Assembly (NCBI RefSeq): GCF_014651595.1
Contig: NZ_BMXE01000011.1
Coordinates: forward strand, 50,940 to 114,939
Direction of reading: 5' to 3'
Source: Pseudovibrio japonicus
Lineage (GTDB): Bacteria; Pseudomonadota; Alphaproteobacteria; Rhizobiales; Stappiaceae
Length of the DNA: 64,000 nucleotides
Under the pieces are notes generated by a model. That model made no database searches. It was not told the origin of the DNA and saw nothing but the letters and a program-made list of their open reading frames with translations. The number at the start of each line of letters is the position of its first letter. Position 1 is the stretch's first letter. Made by a program: the position numbers and the translations under genes. Below, piece by piece: positions 55,961-64,000 of this stretch.

Positions 55961-56494
55961 TTACTTCTTCTTGCCTTCTTTACGAACGATGAACTCGTCC
56001 GCATAACGAATACCCTTGCCTTTATATGGCTCAGGCGGGCGATATTCACGAATGTTCGCGGCTACTTGCCCAATCTGCTGCTTGTTAATGCCGTTGATGA
56101 CAATTTCTGTCGGCTTCGGGCATTTGATTTCTACACCCTCAGGAATGTCGAATTTGACATCATGAGAGAAACCAAGAGCAAGATTAAGTGTTTTGCCTTG
56201 AACCTGCGCACGGTAACCAACACCGGTAATCGCCAGCTGCTTTTCGAAGCCGGTGGTCACACCCTGGATGAGGTTAGCGACCATGGTGCGGGACATACCC
56301 CACAAAGAACGCGCAGTCTTGGACTGGTTGCGCGGATCAAGACGGATACCATCATCCGCCATCTCGACCGAGACGAGATCGTTGACCACGAAGGAGAGTT
56401 CCCCCTTCGGGCCTTTTACGATAACTTCTTGGCCGTTGATCGTTGCCGTTACCCCGCTTGGCACGGGGACTGGCTTCTTGCCAATTCGAGACAT
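55961..56494 (-). CDS. rplF: 50S ribosomal protein L6
   Basis: 177 residues, as in E. coli. Starts [16 protein letters not shown]-terminal [20 protein letters not shown] is the conserved L6 end. Helps form the factor-binding site. Confidence 0.97.
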   Translation of the reverse strand: MSRIGKKPVPVPSGVTATINGQEVIVKGPKGELSFVVNDLVSVEMADDGIRLDPRNQSKTARSLWGMSRTMVANLIQGVTTGFEKQLAITGVGYRAQVQGKTLNLALGFSHDVKFDIPEGVEIKCPKPTEIVINGINKQQIGQVAANIREYRPPEPYKGKGIRYADEFIVRKEGKKK

Positions 56495-56538
56495 AAGATC
56501 AACCTGTCTGTTATTTCAGTTAATCGGGCTAAGCCGCG

Positions 56539-56937
56539 TCAGAAGACGCGGCAGAGCACTTCACCACCCACATTTTTCTCACGTGCATCGTGGTCTGCCA
56601 TCACACCCTGAGGTGTGGACAAAATAGATACACCCAAGCCGTTTGCAACGTGTGGGATGTTCTTGACTGAAGAATACACACGACGACCAGGCTTAGATAC
56701 GCGCTCAATCGTGCGAATCACTGGTGCACCGTCAAAGTACTTCAGTTCAATTTCAAGTTCGGACTTTCCGCCACCGAAGTCTACAGCGGTATAACCGCGG
56801 ATGTAGCCTTCAGAAATAAGAACGTCCAAAATGCGAGCGCGCAACTTAGAAGCAGGTGTGCTTACTTTGGATTTGCGACGCATCTGCGCATTACGAATGC
56901 GCGTAATCATATCCCCGACTGGATCGGAAATCGACAT
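56539..56937 (-). CDS. rpsH: 30S ribosomal protein S8
   Basis: 132 residues (E. coli 130). [20 protein letters not shown] at the start and [20 protein letters not shown] near the end. S8 organises the 16S central domain and represses spc translation in E. coli. Confidence 0.97.
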   Translation of the reverse strand: MSISDPVGDMITRIRNAQMRRKSKVSTPASKLRARILDVLISEGYIRGYTAVDFGGGKSELEIELKYFDGAPVIRTIERVSKPGRRVYSSVKNIPHVANGLGVSILSTPQGVMADHDAREKNVGGEVLCRVF

Positions 56938-56949
56938 AGCAGTAACTCC

Positions 56950-57255
56950 TTACCAGCTCGACTTCACGAGACCCGGGATCTTGCCCAGGGAACCCAGCTC
57001 ACGAAGTGCAATACGAGACATCTTGAGCTTGCGGTAATAACCGCGTGGGCGACCTGTGACTTCACACCGGTTACGTACCCGTGTAGGCGCGGAATTGCGC
57101 GGCAGCTTTGCAAGCTTAAGCCGTGCAGTAAATCGCTCCTCCAGGGACAGGCTCTCGTCCTTGGCCATCGCCTTCAGGGCAGCACGCTTGTCAGCAAACT
57201 TGCTGACAAGAGCTACGCGCCGCTTATTTTTCTCGACCGCGCTTTTCTTCGCCAT
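56950..57255 (-). CDS. rpsN: 30S ribosomal protein S14
   Basis: 101 residues, as in E. coli. It is the zinc-free form: no CxxC pairs are present. [20 protein letters not shown] is conserved at the C-terminal half. Confidence 0.97.
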   Translation of the reverse strand: MAKKSAVEKNKRRVALVSKFADKRAALKAMAKDESLSLEERFTARLKLAKLPRNSAPTRVRNRCEVTGRPRGYYRKLKMSRIALRELGSLGKIPGLVKSSW

Positions 57256-57288
57256 CGTCTGTCCTCGTTCCTTTCCCGTATACCGCTT

Positions 57289-57846
57289 TTATTTGCGGAA
57301 CGGGAAGTTGAACGCGCGCAGAAGTTCACGCGCTTCGTCATCGGATTTCGCTGTGGTACAAACAACAATGTCCATACCCCACATTTGATCTACTTTATCG
57401 TAGTCAATTTCAGGGAAAACAATGTGTTCTTTAAGGCCCATAGCGTAGTTGCCACGTCCATCGAAGCTCTTCGGATTCAAGCCACGAAAGTCACGTACAC
57501 GCGGAAGCGCGATTGTGATCAAACGATCCATGAATTCGAACATCTGGTTACGACGAAGTGTAACTTTAGTACCCAGCGGCATATCTTCACGAACCTTAAA
57601 GGTCGCGATAGATTTTCTAGCACGGGTAATAACCGCCTTTTGACCAGCAATCAAGCTCAGATCTTCAGCAGCGATACGAGCCTTCTTGCTGTCACCAACA
57701 GCTTCACCAACACCCATGTTCAATACGATCTTTTCGACCGATGGAATCATCATTGGGTTGGTGTAGTTAAACTTCTCCTGAAGCTCACCACGCACTACAT
57801 CTTTGTAGTGCGCTTTGAGCCGTGGAGTGTAGGTAGCGTCAGCCAT
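57289..57846 (-). CDS. rplE: 50S ribosomal protein L5
   Basis: 185 residues (E. coli 179) from ATG at 57846; the frame's first codon is a TTG at 57849. The start overlaps the end of rplX by 8 bases. Signature [18 protein letters not shown] and [19 protein letters not shown]. Binds 5S rRNA. Confidence 0.97.
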   Translation of the reverse strand: MADATYTPRLKAHYKDVVRGELQEKFNYTNPMMIPSVEKIVLNMGVGEAVGDSKKARIAAEDLSLIAGQKAVITRARKSIATFKVREDMPLGTKVTLRRNQMFEFMDRLITIALPRVRDFRGLNPKSFDGRGNYAMGLKEHIVFPEIDYDKVDQMWGMDIVVCTTAKSDDEARELLRAFNFPFRK

Positions 57847-58156
57847 CAATCACGTCTCCTGAACGCTTAGCAACACGAACAGTGTTGCCTGCATCATTAG
57901 TCGTGAAACCGACGCGGGTCGGCTTGCCATCCTTAGGATCAGCAATGGCAATATTGGAAAGCTGGATTGGAGCTTCCTTTGCGATGATTCCACCCTCGCT
58001 CTGCTGGGTCTGGCGCTGGTGACGTTTCACCATGTTTACGCCACGCACGACAGCGCGGTTGTCGGATGGGATCATCTGGAGAACTTCCCCAGTCTTTCCT
58101 TTGTCACGACCGGCAATTACGACGACCTTGTCGCCCTTTTTGATCTTCGCGGGCAT
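57839..58156 (-). CDS. rplX: 50S ribosomal protein L24
   Basis: 105 residues (E. coli 104). KOW motif [20 protein letters not shown], then [11 protein letters not shown]. Assembly initiator of the 50S subunit. Its start overlaps the rplN stop by one base, and its end overlaps rplE by 8. Confidence 0.97.
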   Translation of the reverse strand: MPAKIKKGDKVVVIAGRDKGKTGEVLQMIPSDNRAVVRGVNMVKRHQRQTQQSEGGIIAKEAPIQLSNIAIADPKDGKPTRVGFTTNDAGNTVRVAKRSGDVIDG

Positions 58157-58524
58157 CAGAGCACCTCCGGCGCAAGCGAAATGATCTTCATGTGATTCTT
58201 GCCACGCAGTTCACGAGGAACTGGGCCAAAAATACGTGTTCCGATCGGTTCTTTGTTGTTGTTGATCAGTACGGCCGCATTGCGGTCGAAACGGATCACA
58301 CTGCCGTCTGCACGACGGATGTCCTTAGCCGTGCGAACGACGACCGCTTTCATCACGTCGCCCTTTTTAACACGGCCCCGCGGAATTGCTTCTTTGACGG
58401 AGACAACAATGATGTCGCCAACGCCAGCATACTTCCGTTTGGAGCCGCCGAGCACTTTGATGCACATGACACGACGTGCGCCGGAATTATCGGCTACGTC
58501 GAGGTTTGTTTGCATCTGAATCAT
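58156..58524 (-). CDS. rplN: 50S ribosomal protein L14
   Basis: 122 residues (E. coli 123). [20 protein letters not shown] is the usual start, and [20 protein letters not shown] the conserved core. First gene of the spc group. One-base overlap with rplX. Confidence 0.97.
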   Translation of the reverse strand: MIQMQTNLDVADNSGARRVMCIKVLGGSKRKYAGVGDIIVVSVKEAIPRGRVKKGDVMKAVVVRTAKDIRRADGSVIRFDRNAAVLINNNKEPIGTRIFGPVPRELRGKNHMKIISLAPEVL

Positions 58525-58581
58525 GACTCGTCGCCTTGTTCTTTCTCAGCATTCTAAAATCAGAAATGCTGGATGCGTTCA

Positions 58582-58824
58582 CTAGCTCGCTGCTTCAGCA
58601 GAAACAACGGTCCACTTCTTATTCTTAGAGATTGGAGCACACTCTTCGATTTGAACTGTGTCGCCAACCTTGTAAGAATTATTTTCGTCATGTGCACGAT
58701 ACTTCTTCGTACGGCGCACAACTTTTTTCAGCAAAGGGTGGGTAAAGCGACGCTCTACCTTCACCGTTACTGTCTTTTCGTTCGCATCGCTAACAACGAC
58801 ACCCTGCAAAATACGCTTTGGCAT
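58582..58824 (-). CDS. rpsQ: 30S ribosomal protein S17
   Basis: 80 residues (E. coli 84) from the ATG at 58824, with GGAG six bases before it. [20 protein letters not shown] and [19 protein letters not shown] are conserved. The frame is open to 58911, overlapping rpmC, which is unlikely to be translated. Ten bases downstream of rpmC. Confidence 0.96.
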   Translation of the reverse strand: MPKRILQGVVVSDANEKTVTVKVERRFTHPLLKKVVRRTKKYRAHDENNSYKVGDTVQIEECAPISKNKKWTVVSAEAAS

Positions 58825-58834
58825 CATTAGCTCC

Positions 58835-59035
58835 TTATGCGTTGTCAGACACGCGCTTGTCGCGCAGTACTGTCTGGATCCGCGCAATGTCCCGGCGAAC
58901 CTGACGGACACGAGCGGTGTTTTCGAGCTGACCTGTAGCTCGCTGGAAACGCAGGTTGAACTGTTCTTTCTTCAGTTCTTCCAGGTTTGCCTTGAGCTCA
59001 TCAGAGGTCTTAGCTCTTACGTCGCTAGCCTTCAT
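58835..59035 (-). CDS. rpmC: 50S ribosomal protein L29
   Basis: 66 residues (E. coli 63). Two helices, with [20 protein letters not shown] the conserved part. Located at the exit tunnel, near the trigger factor and SRP docking site. Between rplP and rpsQ. Confidence 0.96.
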   Translation of the reverse strand: MKASDVRAKTSDELKANLEELKKEQFNLRFQRATGQLENTARVRQVRRDIARIQTVLRDKRVSDNA

Positions 59036-59058
59036 GGCCTTTTCCTTTCGATGTCCGA

Positions 59059-59472
59059 TTACTCACCAATGCGCTGGACGAACCGGCACTTGATTGGGAG
59101 TTTAGCAGCGGCCAGACGCATTGCTTCACGAGCAATTTCTTCAGACACACCGTCCATTTCGAACATAATGCGACCAGGTTTTACCCGGCACGCCCAGTAC
59201 TCAGGAGAACCCTTACCCTTACCCATGCGGACTTCAGCCGGCTTGGAGGACACAGGAACGTCCGGGAAGATTCTGATCCACACGCGACCCGCACGCTTCA
59301 TGTAACGGGTCATTGCACGACGGGCAGCCTCAATCTGACGAGCGGTGATCCGCTCTGGTTCCATAGCCTTAAGGCCATAGGCACCGAAATTGAGGTCCGT
59401 ACCACCCTTGGCGTTGCCATGGATGCGGCCCTTGTGCTGCTTGCGGAACTTAGTACGCTTTGGTTGCAGCAT
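59059..59472 (-). CDS. rplP: 50S ribosomal protein L16
   Basis: 137 residues (E. coli 136). [16 protein letters not shown] is the family start; [20 protein letters not shown] and [20 protein letters not shown] are signatures. Contacts the A-site tRNA. Confidence 0.98.
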   Translation of the reverse strand: MLQPKRTKFRKQHKGRIHGNAKGGTDLNFGAYGLKAMEPERITARQIEAARRAMTRYMKRAGRVWIRIFPDVPVSSKPAEVRMGKGKGSPEYWACRVKPGRIMFEMDGVSEEIAREAMRLAAAKLPIKCRFVQRIGE

Positions 59473-59516
59473 CGCTTTTCTCTCGCTTTAATAGTTAAGC
59501 CGTGTGAAGGCGCTGC

Positions 59517-60233
59517 TTACGCAGCGCGCTCACGCCGACCGCCACCTTGGCGTTCGCTCTTGCCACCACCTTCGGTCGCACGACGTTCAGAAGCCATTGG
59601 ATCATGCTCAAGGATTTCGCCCTTGAAGATCCAGACTTTAACGCCACACGCGCCGTAAGCGGTGTGTGCTGTCGCAGTACCGTAGTCGATGTCTGCACGC
59701 AGAGTGTGCAGAGGCACGCGACCTTCACGATACCATTCGATACGTGCGATTTCCGCACCACCCAGACGACCACCGCAGTTAATACGGATGCCCTGGGCAC
59801 CAAGACGCATTGCAGACTGAACTGCACGCTTCATGGCGCGGCGGAATGCAACACGACGCTCGAGCTGCTGAGCGATGGATGCTGCAACAAGTGCTGCATC
59901 TGTCTCTGGCTTGCGCACTTCAACGATGTTGAGGTGCACCTCGGAATTCGTCATCTCTGACAGCTTCTTGCGAAGACGCTCGATGTCCGCACCTTTTTTA
60001 CCGATAACAACACCTGGACGACCAGAGTGGATAGTTACGCGGCATTTTTTGTGCGGGCGCTCGATGACAACCTTGGAGATAGCAGCCTGCTTCAATTCCT
60101 TGAGCAGGTACTCACGAATGCGGAAATCTTCATGAAGAAGATCGCCATATTCGTTTTTGCCAGCAAACCAGCGGGAATCCCATGTCCGGTTGACACCAAG
60201 ACGGAATCCGATTGGATTAATCTTCTGACCCAT
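59517..60233 (-). CDS. rpsC: 30S ribosomal protein S3
   Basis: 238 residues (E. coli 233). Starts [20 protein letters not shown] domain with [21 protein letters not shown] basic Gly/Arg tail ends GGRRERAA. Its start overlaps rplV by one base. Confidence 0.98.
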   Translation of the reverse strand: MGQKINPIGFRLGVNRTWDSRWFAGKNEYGDLLHEDFRIREYLLKELKQAAISKVVIERPHKKCRVTIHSGRPGVVIGKKGADIERLRKKLSEMTNSEVHLNIVEVRKPETDAALVAASIAQQLERRVAFRRAMKRAVQSAMRLGAQGIRINCGGRLGGAEIARIEWYREGRVPLHTLRADIDYGTATAHTAYGACGVKVWIFKGEILEHDPMASERRATEGGGKSERQGGGRRERAA

Positions 60234-60613
60234 CAGGCTGCCTCCTCAACTTCACGAACAACGATGGTCAGGTTGGAGAACGGCTTCATAATCCGTCCAA
60301 CACGACCGCGTGCCCGTGGCTGGAAGCGCTTCATTACAAGCGCCTTGCCAACATACGCCTCGGCGACGACAAGATTGTCGACGTCGAGATCATGGTTGTT
60401 CTCAGCGTTTGCAATTGCAGACATCAAACATTTCTTGACATCGCCAGAGATACGCTTGCGGGAGAAGGTCAGGTCAGCAAGAGCAGACCCTACCTTCTTA
60501 CCACGGATCGATGCAGCAACGAGATTGAGTTTCTGAGGAGAAACTCGCAGCATACGAACTACTGCTTTTGCCTCGCTGTCGGCGAGCGTCCGCTCATGCT
60601 TCTGCTTGCCCAT
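60233..60613 (-). CDS. rplV: 50S ribosomal protein L22
   Basis: 126 residues (E. coli 110), with an N-terminal extension typical of alphaproteobacteria. [20 protein letters not shown] and [20 protein letters not shown] (tunnel loop). One-base overlap with rpsC. Confidence 0.97.
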   Translation of the reverse strand: MGKQKHERTLADSEAKAVVRMLRVSPQKLNLVAASIRGKKVGSALADLTFSRKRISGDVKKCLMSAIANAENNHDLDVDNLVVAEAYVGKALVMKRFQPRARGRVGRIMKPFSNLTIVVREVEEAA

Positions 60614-60615
60614 CT

Positions 60616-60894
60616 CTATTTCCTCTTCGCCTTTTTGTCAGCGCCATGACCGTAGTAGGTGCGGCTTGGAGCGAATTCGCCCAGCTTGTGACCTACCATG
60701 TCTTCGCTGATCAAAACAGGAATGTGCTTCTGACCGTTATAGACGCCAAAAGTCAACCCCACAAAGTGCGGAAGAATGGTGGAGCGGCGGCTCCAGGTCT
60801 TAATGACCTCTTTACGGCCGGACTCGCGAACCTTATCCGCTTTCTTCAGGAGGTAACCGTCGATGAACGGCCCTTTCCAGATCGAACGTGCCAC
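60616..60894 (-). CDS. rpsS: 30S ribosomal protein S19
   Basis: 92 residues, as in E. coli. [20 protein letters not shown] and [20 protein letters not shown] are signatures. Two bases before rplV. Confidence 0.98.
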   Translation of the reverse strand: MARSIWKGPFIDGYLLKKADKVRESGRKEVIKTWSRRSTILPHFVGLTFGVYNGQKHIPVLISEDMVGHKLGEFAPSRTYYGHGADKKAKRK

Positions 60895-60906
60895 GATCCG
60901 TTCCCC

Positions 60907-61740
60907 TTACTTCTTCCGCGCATGACGTGAGCGTACGATAAACTTATCGCTAGCTTTATTACGTCGTGTGCGCTTACCTTTGGTCGGTTTGCCCCAAGGG
61001 GTAACCGGATGACGTCCACCGGATGTACGACCTTCACCACCACCATGAGGGTGGTCGATCGGGTTCATAGCAACACCGCGAACATGTGGACGGCGGCCCA
61101 ACCAACGAGAACGACCTGCTTTACCCAGGTTGATGTTCCCGTGATCTTGGTTGGAAACTGCGCCGACGGTTGCCATGCAGGTGCCGAGTACACGGCGCTG
61201 CTCACCAGACAACAGACGGATTACAGTGTAACCAGCGTCACGACCAACAATCTGAGCATAAGCACCAGCGGAACGTGCAATCTGCGCGCCTTTGCCTGGC
61301 TTCATCTCGATGTTGTGAATGATGGTACCGACTGGGATAGAAGCCAGAGGCATAGCGTTGCCAGGCTTAATATCTACAGATTCACCTGCAATCACCTTGT
61401 CGCCAGCAGCAAGACGCTGTGGAGCCAGGATGTATGCCTGCTCACCATCATCATAAGTGATGAGAGCGATGAACGCAGTACGGTTTGGATCGTATTCCAG
61501 ACGCTCAACAGTACCGACAACGTCGAATTTACGACGCTTGAAGTCGATGAGGCGGTAGGTACGCTTGTGACCACCACCAATGTTGTTCGCAGTCTTACGA
61601 CCGTAGTTGTTACGACCACCGGACTTGGACAGACCTTCAGTCAATTTCTTGACTGGCTTGCCTTTCCAAAGATCAGAACGGTCTACCTGGACCAGCTGAC
61701 GACGGCCAGGAGATGTCGGATTAAATGTCTTAAGTGCCAT
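60907..61740 (-). CDS. rplB: 50S ribosomal protein L2
   Basis: 277 residues (E. coli 273). [20 protein letters not shown] opens the protein; the C-terminal [20 protein letters not shown] is the near-invariant peptidyl-transferase segment. Between rplW and rpsS. Confidence 0.98.
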   Translation of the reverse strand: MALKTFNPTSPGRRQLVQVDRSDLWKGKPVKKLTEGLSKSGGRNNYGRKTANNIGGGHKRTYRLIDFKRRKFDVVGTVERLEYDPNRTAFIALITYDDGEQAYILAPQRLAAGDKVIAGESVDIKPGNAMPLASIPVGTIIHNIEMKPGKGAQIARSAGAYAQIVGRDAGYTVIRLLSGEQRRVLGTCMATVGAVSNQDHGNINLGKAGRSRWLGRRPHVRGVAMNPIDHPHGGGEGRTSGGRHPVTPWGKPTKGKRTRRNKASDKFIVRSRHARKK

Positions 61741-61753
61741 TTTGTCCTACCCC

Positions 61754-62047
61754 TTAAAGACCGGTCGTCACGTCGATGGACTGACCATCTTCCAGTGTGA
61801 CCACAGCTTTTTTGAAGTCGTTCTGCTTACCAACAACACCCTTGAAACGCTTGGTCTTACCCTTGCGAACCAAAGTGTTGACAGCTTTGACTTTTACGCC
61901 AAACAGAGATTCAACAGCTGCTTTGATTTCCGGTTTAGTGGCAGTGAGAGCAACCTTAAATACAACCTTGTTCTCTTCAGAAGCGAAGGTAGCTTTCTCG
62001 GTGATCACCGGAGATACGATTTTGTCGTAGTGAACGAGCTTGCTCAT
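61754..62047 (-). CDS. rplW: 50S ribosomal protein L23
   Basis: 97 residues (E. coli 100). [20 protein letters not shown] at the start and [20 protein letters not shown] in the middle. Lies at the exit tunnel. Start overlaps the rplD stop by one base. Confidence 0.97.
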   Translation of the reverse strand: MSKLVHYDKIVSPVITEKATFASEENKVVFKVALTATKPEIKAAVESLFGVKVKAVNTLVRKGKTKRFKGVVGKQNDFKKAVVTLEDGQSIDVTTGL

Positions 62048-62664
62048 TAGAAGCGCTCCTCCAAAGCTGCAACTGCCGCTTTGGTCAGGACCAGCGTGTC
62101 ACGACGAAGAATGTCGTAAACGTTGATACCCTGCACTGGCAGTACATCTACGAGTGGAATGTTGCGAGTAGCCAAACCGAAGTTTGCATCTACTTCAGAA
62201 CCATCCACGAACAACGCACTGGTCAAACCGAGAGAACCGAGCTGCTCTTTCAGAGCCTTGGTCTTGGCTTCTGCCGCTTTTGCATCTTCAACAACAACGA
62301 GGTTGCCGGAAGCTGCTTTTGCAGACAGGGCATGCTTAAGACCCAGAACACGAACCTTCTTAGGAAGATCGTGGCCGTGCTCACGCACAACTGGACCAAA
62401 TGCCTTACCACCACCACGGAACTGAGGTGCTTTACGGTTACCGTGACGTGCGCCGCCAGAACCTTTCTGGCGTACGAATTTTTTGGTGGTACCATTTACC
62501 TCTGAGCGACCCAGAGTTTTATGTGTACCAGCCTGGCGCTTCGCAAGCTGCCAGCGAACTACGCGCTGGATCAGGTCGATACGTGGCTCGAGACCAAAGA
62601 TCTCGTCAGACACTGTGATCGAACCCGCAGCTTTGCCGCCGAGGGATTTAACCTCGAGTTCCAT
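62047..62664 (-). CDS. rplD: 50S ribosomal protein L4
   Basis: 205 residues (E. coli 201) from the ATG at 62664, which overlaps the rplC stop by one base. [19 protein letters not shown] and [20 protein letters not shown] form the tunnel loop. L4 autoregulates the S10 operon in E. coli; not shown here. Confidence 0.97.
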   Translation of the reverse strand: MELEVKSLGGKAAGSITVSDEIFGLEPRIDLIQRVVRWQLAKRQAGTHKTLGRSEVNGTTKKFVRQKGSGGARHGNRKAPQFRGGGKAFGPVVREHGHDLPKKVRVLGLKHALSAKAASGNLVVVEDAKAAEAKTKALKEQLGSLGLTSALFVDGSEVDANFGLATRNIPLVDVLPVQGINVYDILRRDTLVLTKAAVAALEERF

Positions 62665-63380
62665 CACTCACCTTCCTTCCCGGCTTCAGCCGCTGCAACA
62701 GCAGAGTTCTGACGGAATGCACCTGGTACAGGAGCGTTCTCTGGCAGAGACTTCTTAATTGCATCACGAACCAGGATCCAACCGCCTTTAGAACCAGGTA
62801 CGGAACCTTCAACCATGATCAGACCACGTTCTACGTCAGTACGTACAACTTTCAGGTTCTGAGTGGTGACGCGTTCAGCACCAAGGTGTCCGGCCATTTT
62901 CTTGCCTTTGAACACCTTACCTGGATCCTGACACTGACCGGTAGAACCGTGCGCACGGTGTGAGATAGACACACCATGTGAAGCGCGACCACCACCGAAG
63001 TTGTGACGCTTCATCGCACCAGCAAAGCCCTTACCGATAGAGGTGCCGGTTACATCCACGAACTGACCGTTAAGGAAGTGGTCAGCTGTAAGCTCAGCAC
63101 CAACTTCGATCAAGTTCTCTTCAGAAACACGGAACTCAGCGAGTTTGCGCTTAGGCTCAACCTTTGCAACTGCAAAGTGGCCACGCATCGCGCGGTTCGT
63201 GTTCTTAACTTTTGCCGCACCCACGCCCAACTGAAGCGCAGTGTAGCCGTTCTTGTCTGCCGTCCGGTGAGCAACAACTTGACAGTTGTCTAGACGCAGT
63301 ACTGTAACGGGCACGTGTTCACCTGCCTCGTTATAAATACGGGTCATACCCACCTTCTGTGCGATCACTCCAGAACGCAT
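62664..63380 (-). CDS. rplC: 50S ribosomal protein L3
   Basis: 238 residues from the ATG at 63380, which follows AAGGGG; the frame runs to 63401. [20 protein letters not shown] opens, and [20 protein letters not shown] is the conserved loop near the peptidyl transferase centre. Longer than E. coli L3 (209) by a C-terminal extension ([17 protein letters not shown]). Confidence 0.97.
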   Translation of the reverse strand: MRSGVIAQKVGMTRIYNEAGEHVPVTVLRLDNCQVVAHRTADKNGYTALQLGVGAAKVKNTNRAMRGHFAVAKVEPKRKLAEFRVSEENLIEVGAELTADHFLNGQFVDVTGTSIGKGFAGAMKRHNFGGGRASHGVSISHRAHGSTGQCQDPGKVFKGKKMAGHLGAERVTTQNLKVVRTDVERGLIMVEGSVPGSKGGWILVRDAIKKSLPENAPVPGAFRQNSAVAAAEAGKEGE

Positions 63381-63401
63381 TACTGTGTCCCCTTGCCGCA
63401 C

Positions 63402-63710
63402 TTAGAGCTTGATCTCGACGTCAACGCCAGCAGCCAGGTCGAGCTTCATCAAAGCATCAACTGTCTGTGGTGTTGGGTCGACGATGTCCAGAAGGCGCTT
63501 ATGTGTGCGCATTTCGAACTGATCGCGGCTCTTTTTATCAACATGCGGTCCGCGAAGTACGGTGTACTTCTCAATCCGCGTCGGCAACGGAACTGGTCCA
63601 CGCACTTGTGCGCCGGTCCGTTTCGCCGTGTTCACGATTTCCTTAGTGGAAGCGTCAAGAACACGGTGATCAAACGCCTTCAGGCGGATCCGTATATTCT
63701 GACCGTTCAT
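63402..63710 (-). CDS. rpsJ: 30S ribosomal protein S10
   Basis: 102 residues (E. coli 103). [20 protein letters not shown] and [20 protein letters not shown] are signatures. First ribosomal protein gene of the S10 group; tuf lies upstream, 68 bases away. In E. coli the same protein (NusE) joins antitermination. Confidence 0.98.
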   Translation of the reverse strand: MNGQNIRIRLKAFDHRVLDASTKEIVNTAKRTGAQVRGPVPLPTRIEKYTVLRGPHVDKKSRDQFEMRTHKRLLDIVDPTPQTVDALMKLDLAAGVDVEIKL

Positions 63711-63778
63711 GACTAATCCCTACTGAGCAAGGCAACTGCGGTTTAACACAAGATCAAACCGCAGCCCAAACTCAATTC

Positions 63779-64000
63779 TTATTCGATGATTTCAGCTACA
63801 ACGCCAGCGCCGACGGTACGACCGCCTTCGCGGATAGCGAAGCGCAGACCATCTTCCATAGCGATTGGTACGATAAGTTCAACTGAAACAGCAACGTTAT
63901 CACCAGGCATCACCATTTCTGTGCCTTCTGGCAGAGAAACAACACCAGTCACGTCAGTTGTACGGAAGTAGAACTGTGGACGGTAGTTGGTGAAGAATGG
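63779..64000 (-). CDS. tuf: elongation factor Tu, C-terminal part
   Basis: The last 73 codons only; the 5' part lies beyond the window. The frame reads [20 protein letters not shown] and ends [20 protein letters not shown] plus TAA at 63779-63781. This is the conserved domain III end of EF-Tu. Its position before rpsJ is the usual str-S10 layout. Confidence 0.97.
   Translation of the reverse strand, partial: PFFTNYRPQFYFRTTDVTGVVSLPEGTEMVMPGDNVAVSVELIVPIAMEDGLRFAIREGGRTVGAGVVAEIIE

Noticed and set aside
1..64000. prophage, insertion sequence, toxin-antitoxin or defence island
   Set aside because: No integrase, transposase, terminal inverted repeat or known defence gene was recognised anywhere in the window.

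Overview
The window is a chromosomal segment of an alphaproteobacterium. Gene content fits a marine Stappiaceae-type organism of the Pseudovibrio/Labrenzia kind: an ATP12-type F1 assembly chaperone, short-form adenylate kinase, a phasin, LipB, a RibN-like riboflavin carrier, class III cyclases and alphaproteobacterial ribosomal proteins. The genus is inferred from gene content and moderate GC, not proven.

Layout. 1-12 kb: end of a COG3146 acyltransferase, a HIT protein, a YoaP-like GNAT enzyme with azlD/azlC, then clpS-clpA, a phasin, a SPOR-tailed D,D-carboxypeptidase, a J-domain/VWA gene pair, panC and a DUF1489 gene. 12-17.6 kb: a small membrane peptide, a DUF599 membrane protein, two tandem class III nucleotide cyclases and thiE. 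The two cyclases come from a tandem duplication that also copied the tail of the DUF599 gene and the first two thirds of thiE; the extra thiE piece is now a pseudogene. 17.6-25.5 kb: a ClpP, a PAS-GGDEF-EAL protein, an ACT protein, PlsC, a LysE exporter, a VOC protein, MgtE and tRNA-Leu(GAG). 25.6-32 kb: a solitary FliN-like protein, lipB, acylphosphatase, an EamA transporter behind an FMN riboswitch (so probably riboflavin transporter RibN), a GGCT-fold protein, a HAD phosphatase and propionyl-CoA carboxylase alpha. 32-36.7 kb: folB, five tandem genes for small secreted cysteine proteins, and propionyl-CoA carboxylase beta. 36.8-49.3 kb: two bacterioferritins, ATP12, HAD, RluC-type pseudouridine synthase, CrcB, a patatin-DUF3376 protein, RarA, a Deg protease and a chemoreceptor. 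49.6-64 kb: the complete S10-spc-alpha ribosomal cluster on the minus strand, from the tuf end through secY, adk and rpoA to rplQ and its terminator.

How it fits together. rplQ, deg, rarA, crcB, rluC, HAD and ATP12 look like a conserved alphaproteobacterial backbone, with the chemoreceptor, patatin and bacterioferritin genes interleaved. pccA and pccB encode the two subunits of one enzyme but are separated by opposite-strand folB and the secreted-protein array.

The two least ordinary regions are the secreted cysteine-protein array (32.7-34.9 kb), where derived copies have lost the same two of four cysteines, and the cyclase/thiE duplication (13.7-17.4 kb), whose junction can be located to within a few bases. 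I found no CRISPR array, prophage, insertion sequence or rRNA. I did not find a convincing new defence or biosynthetic system.
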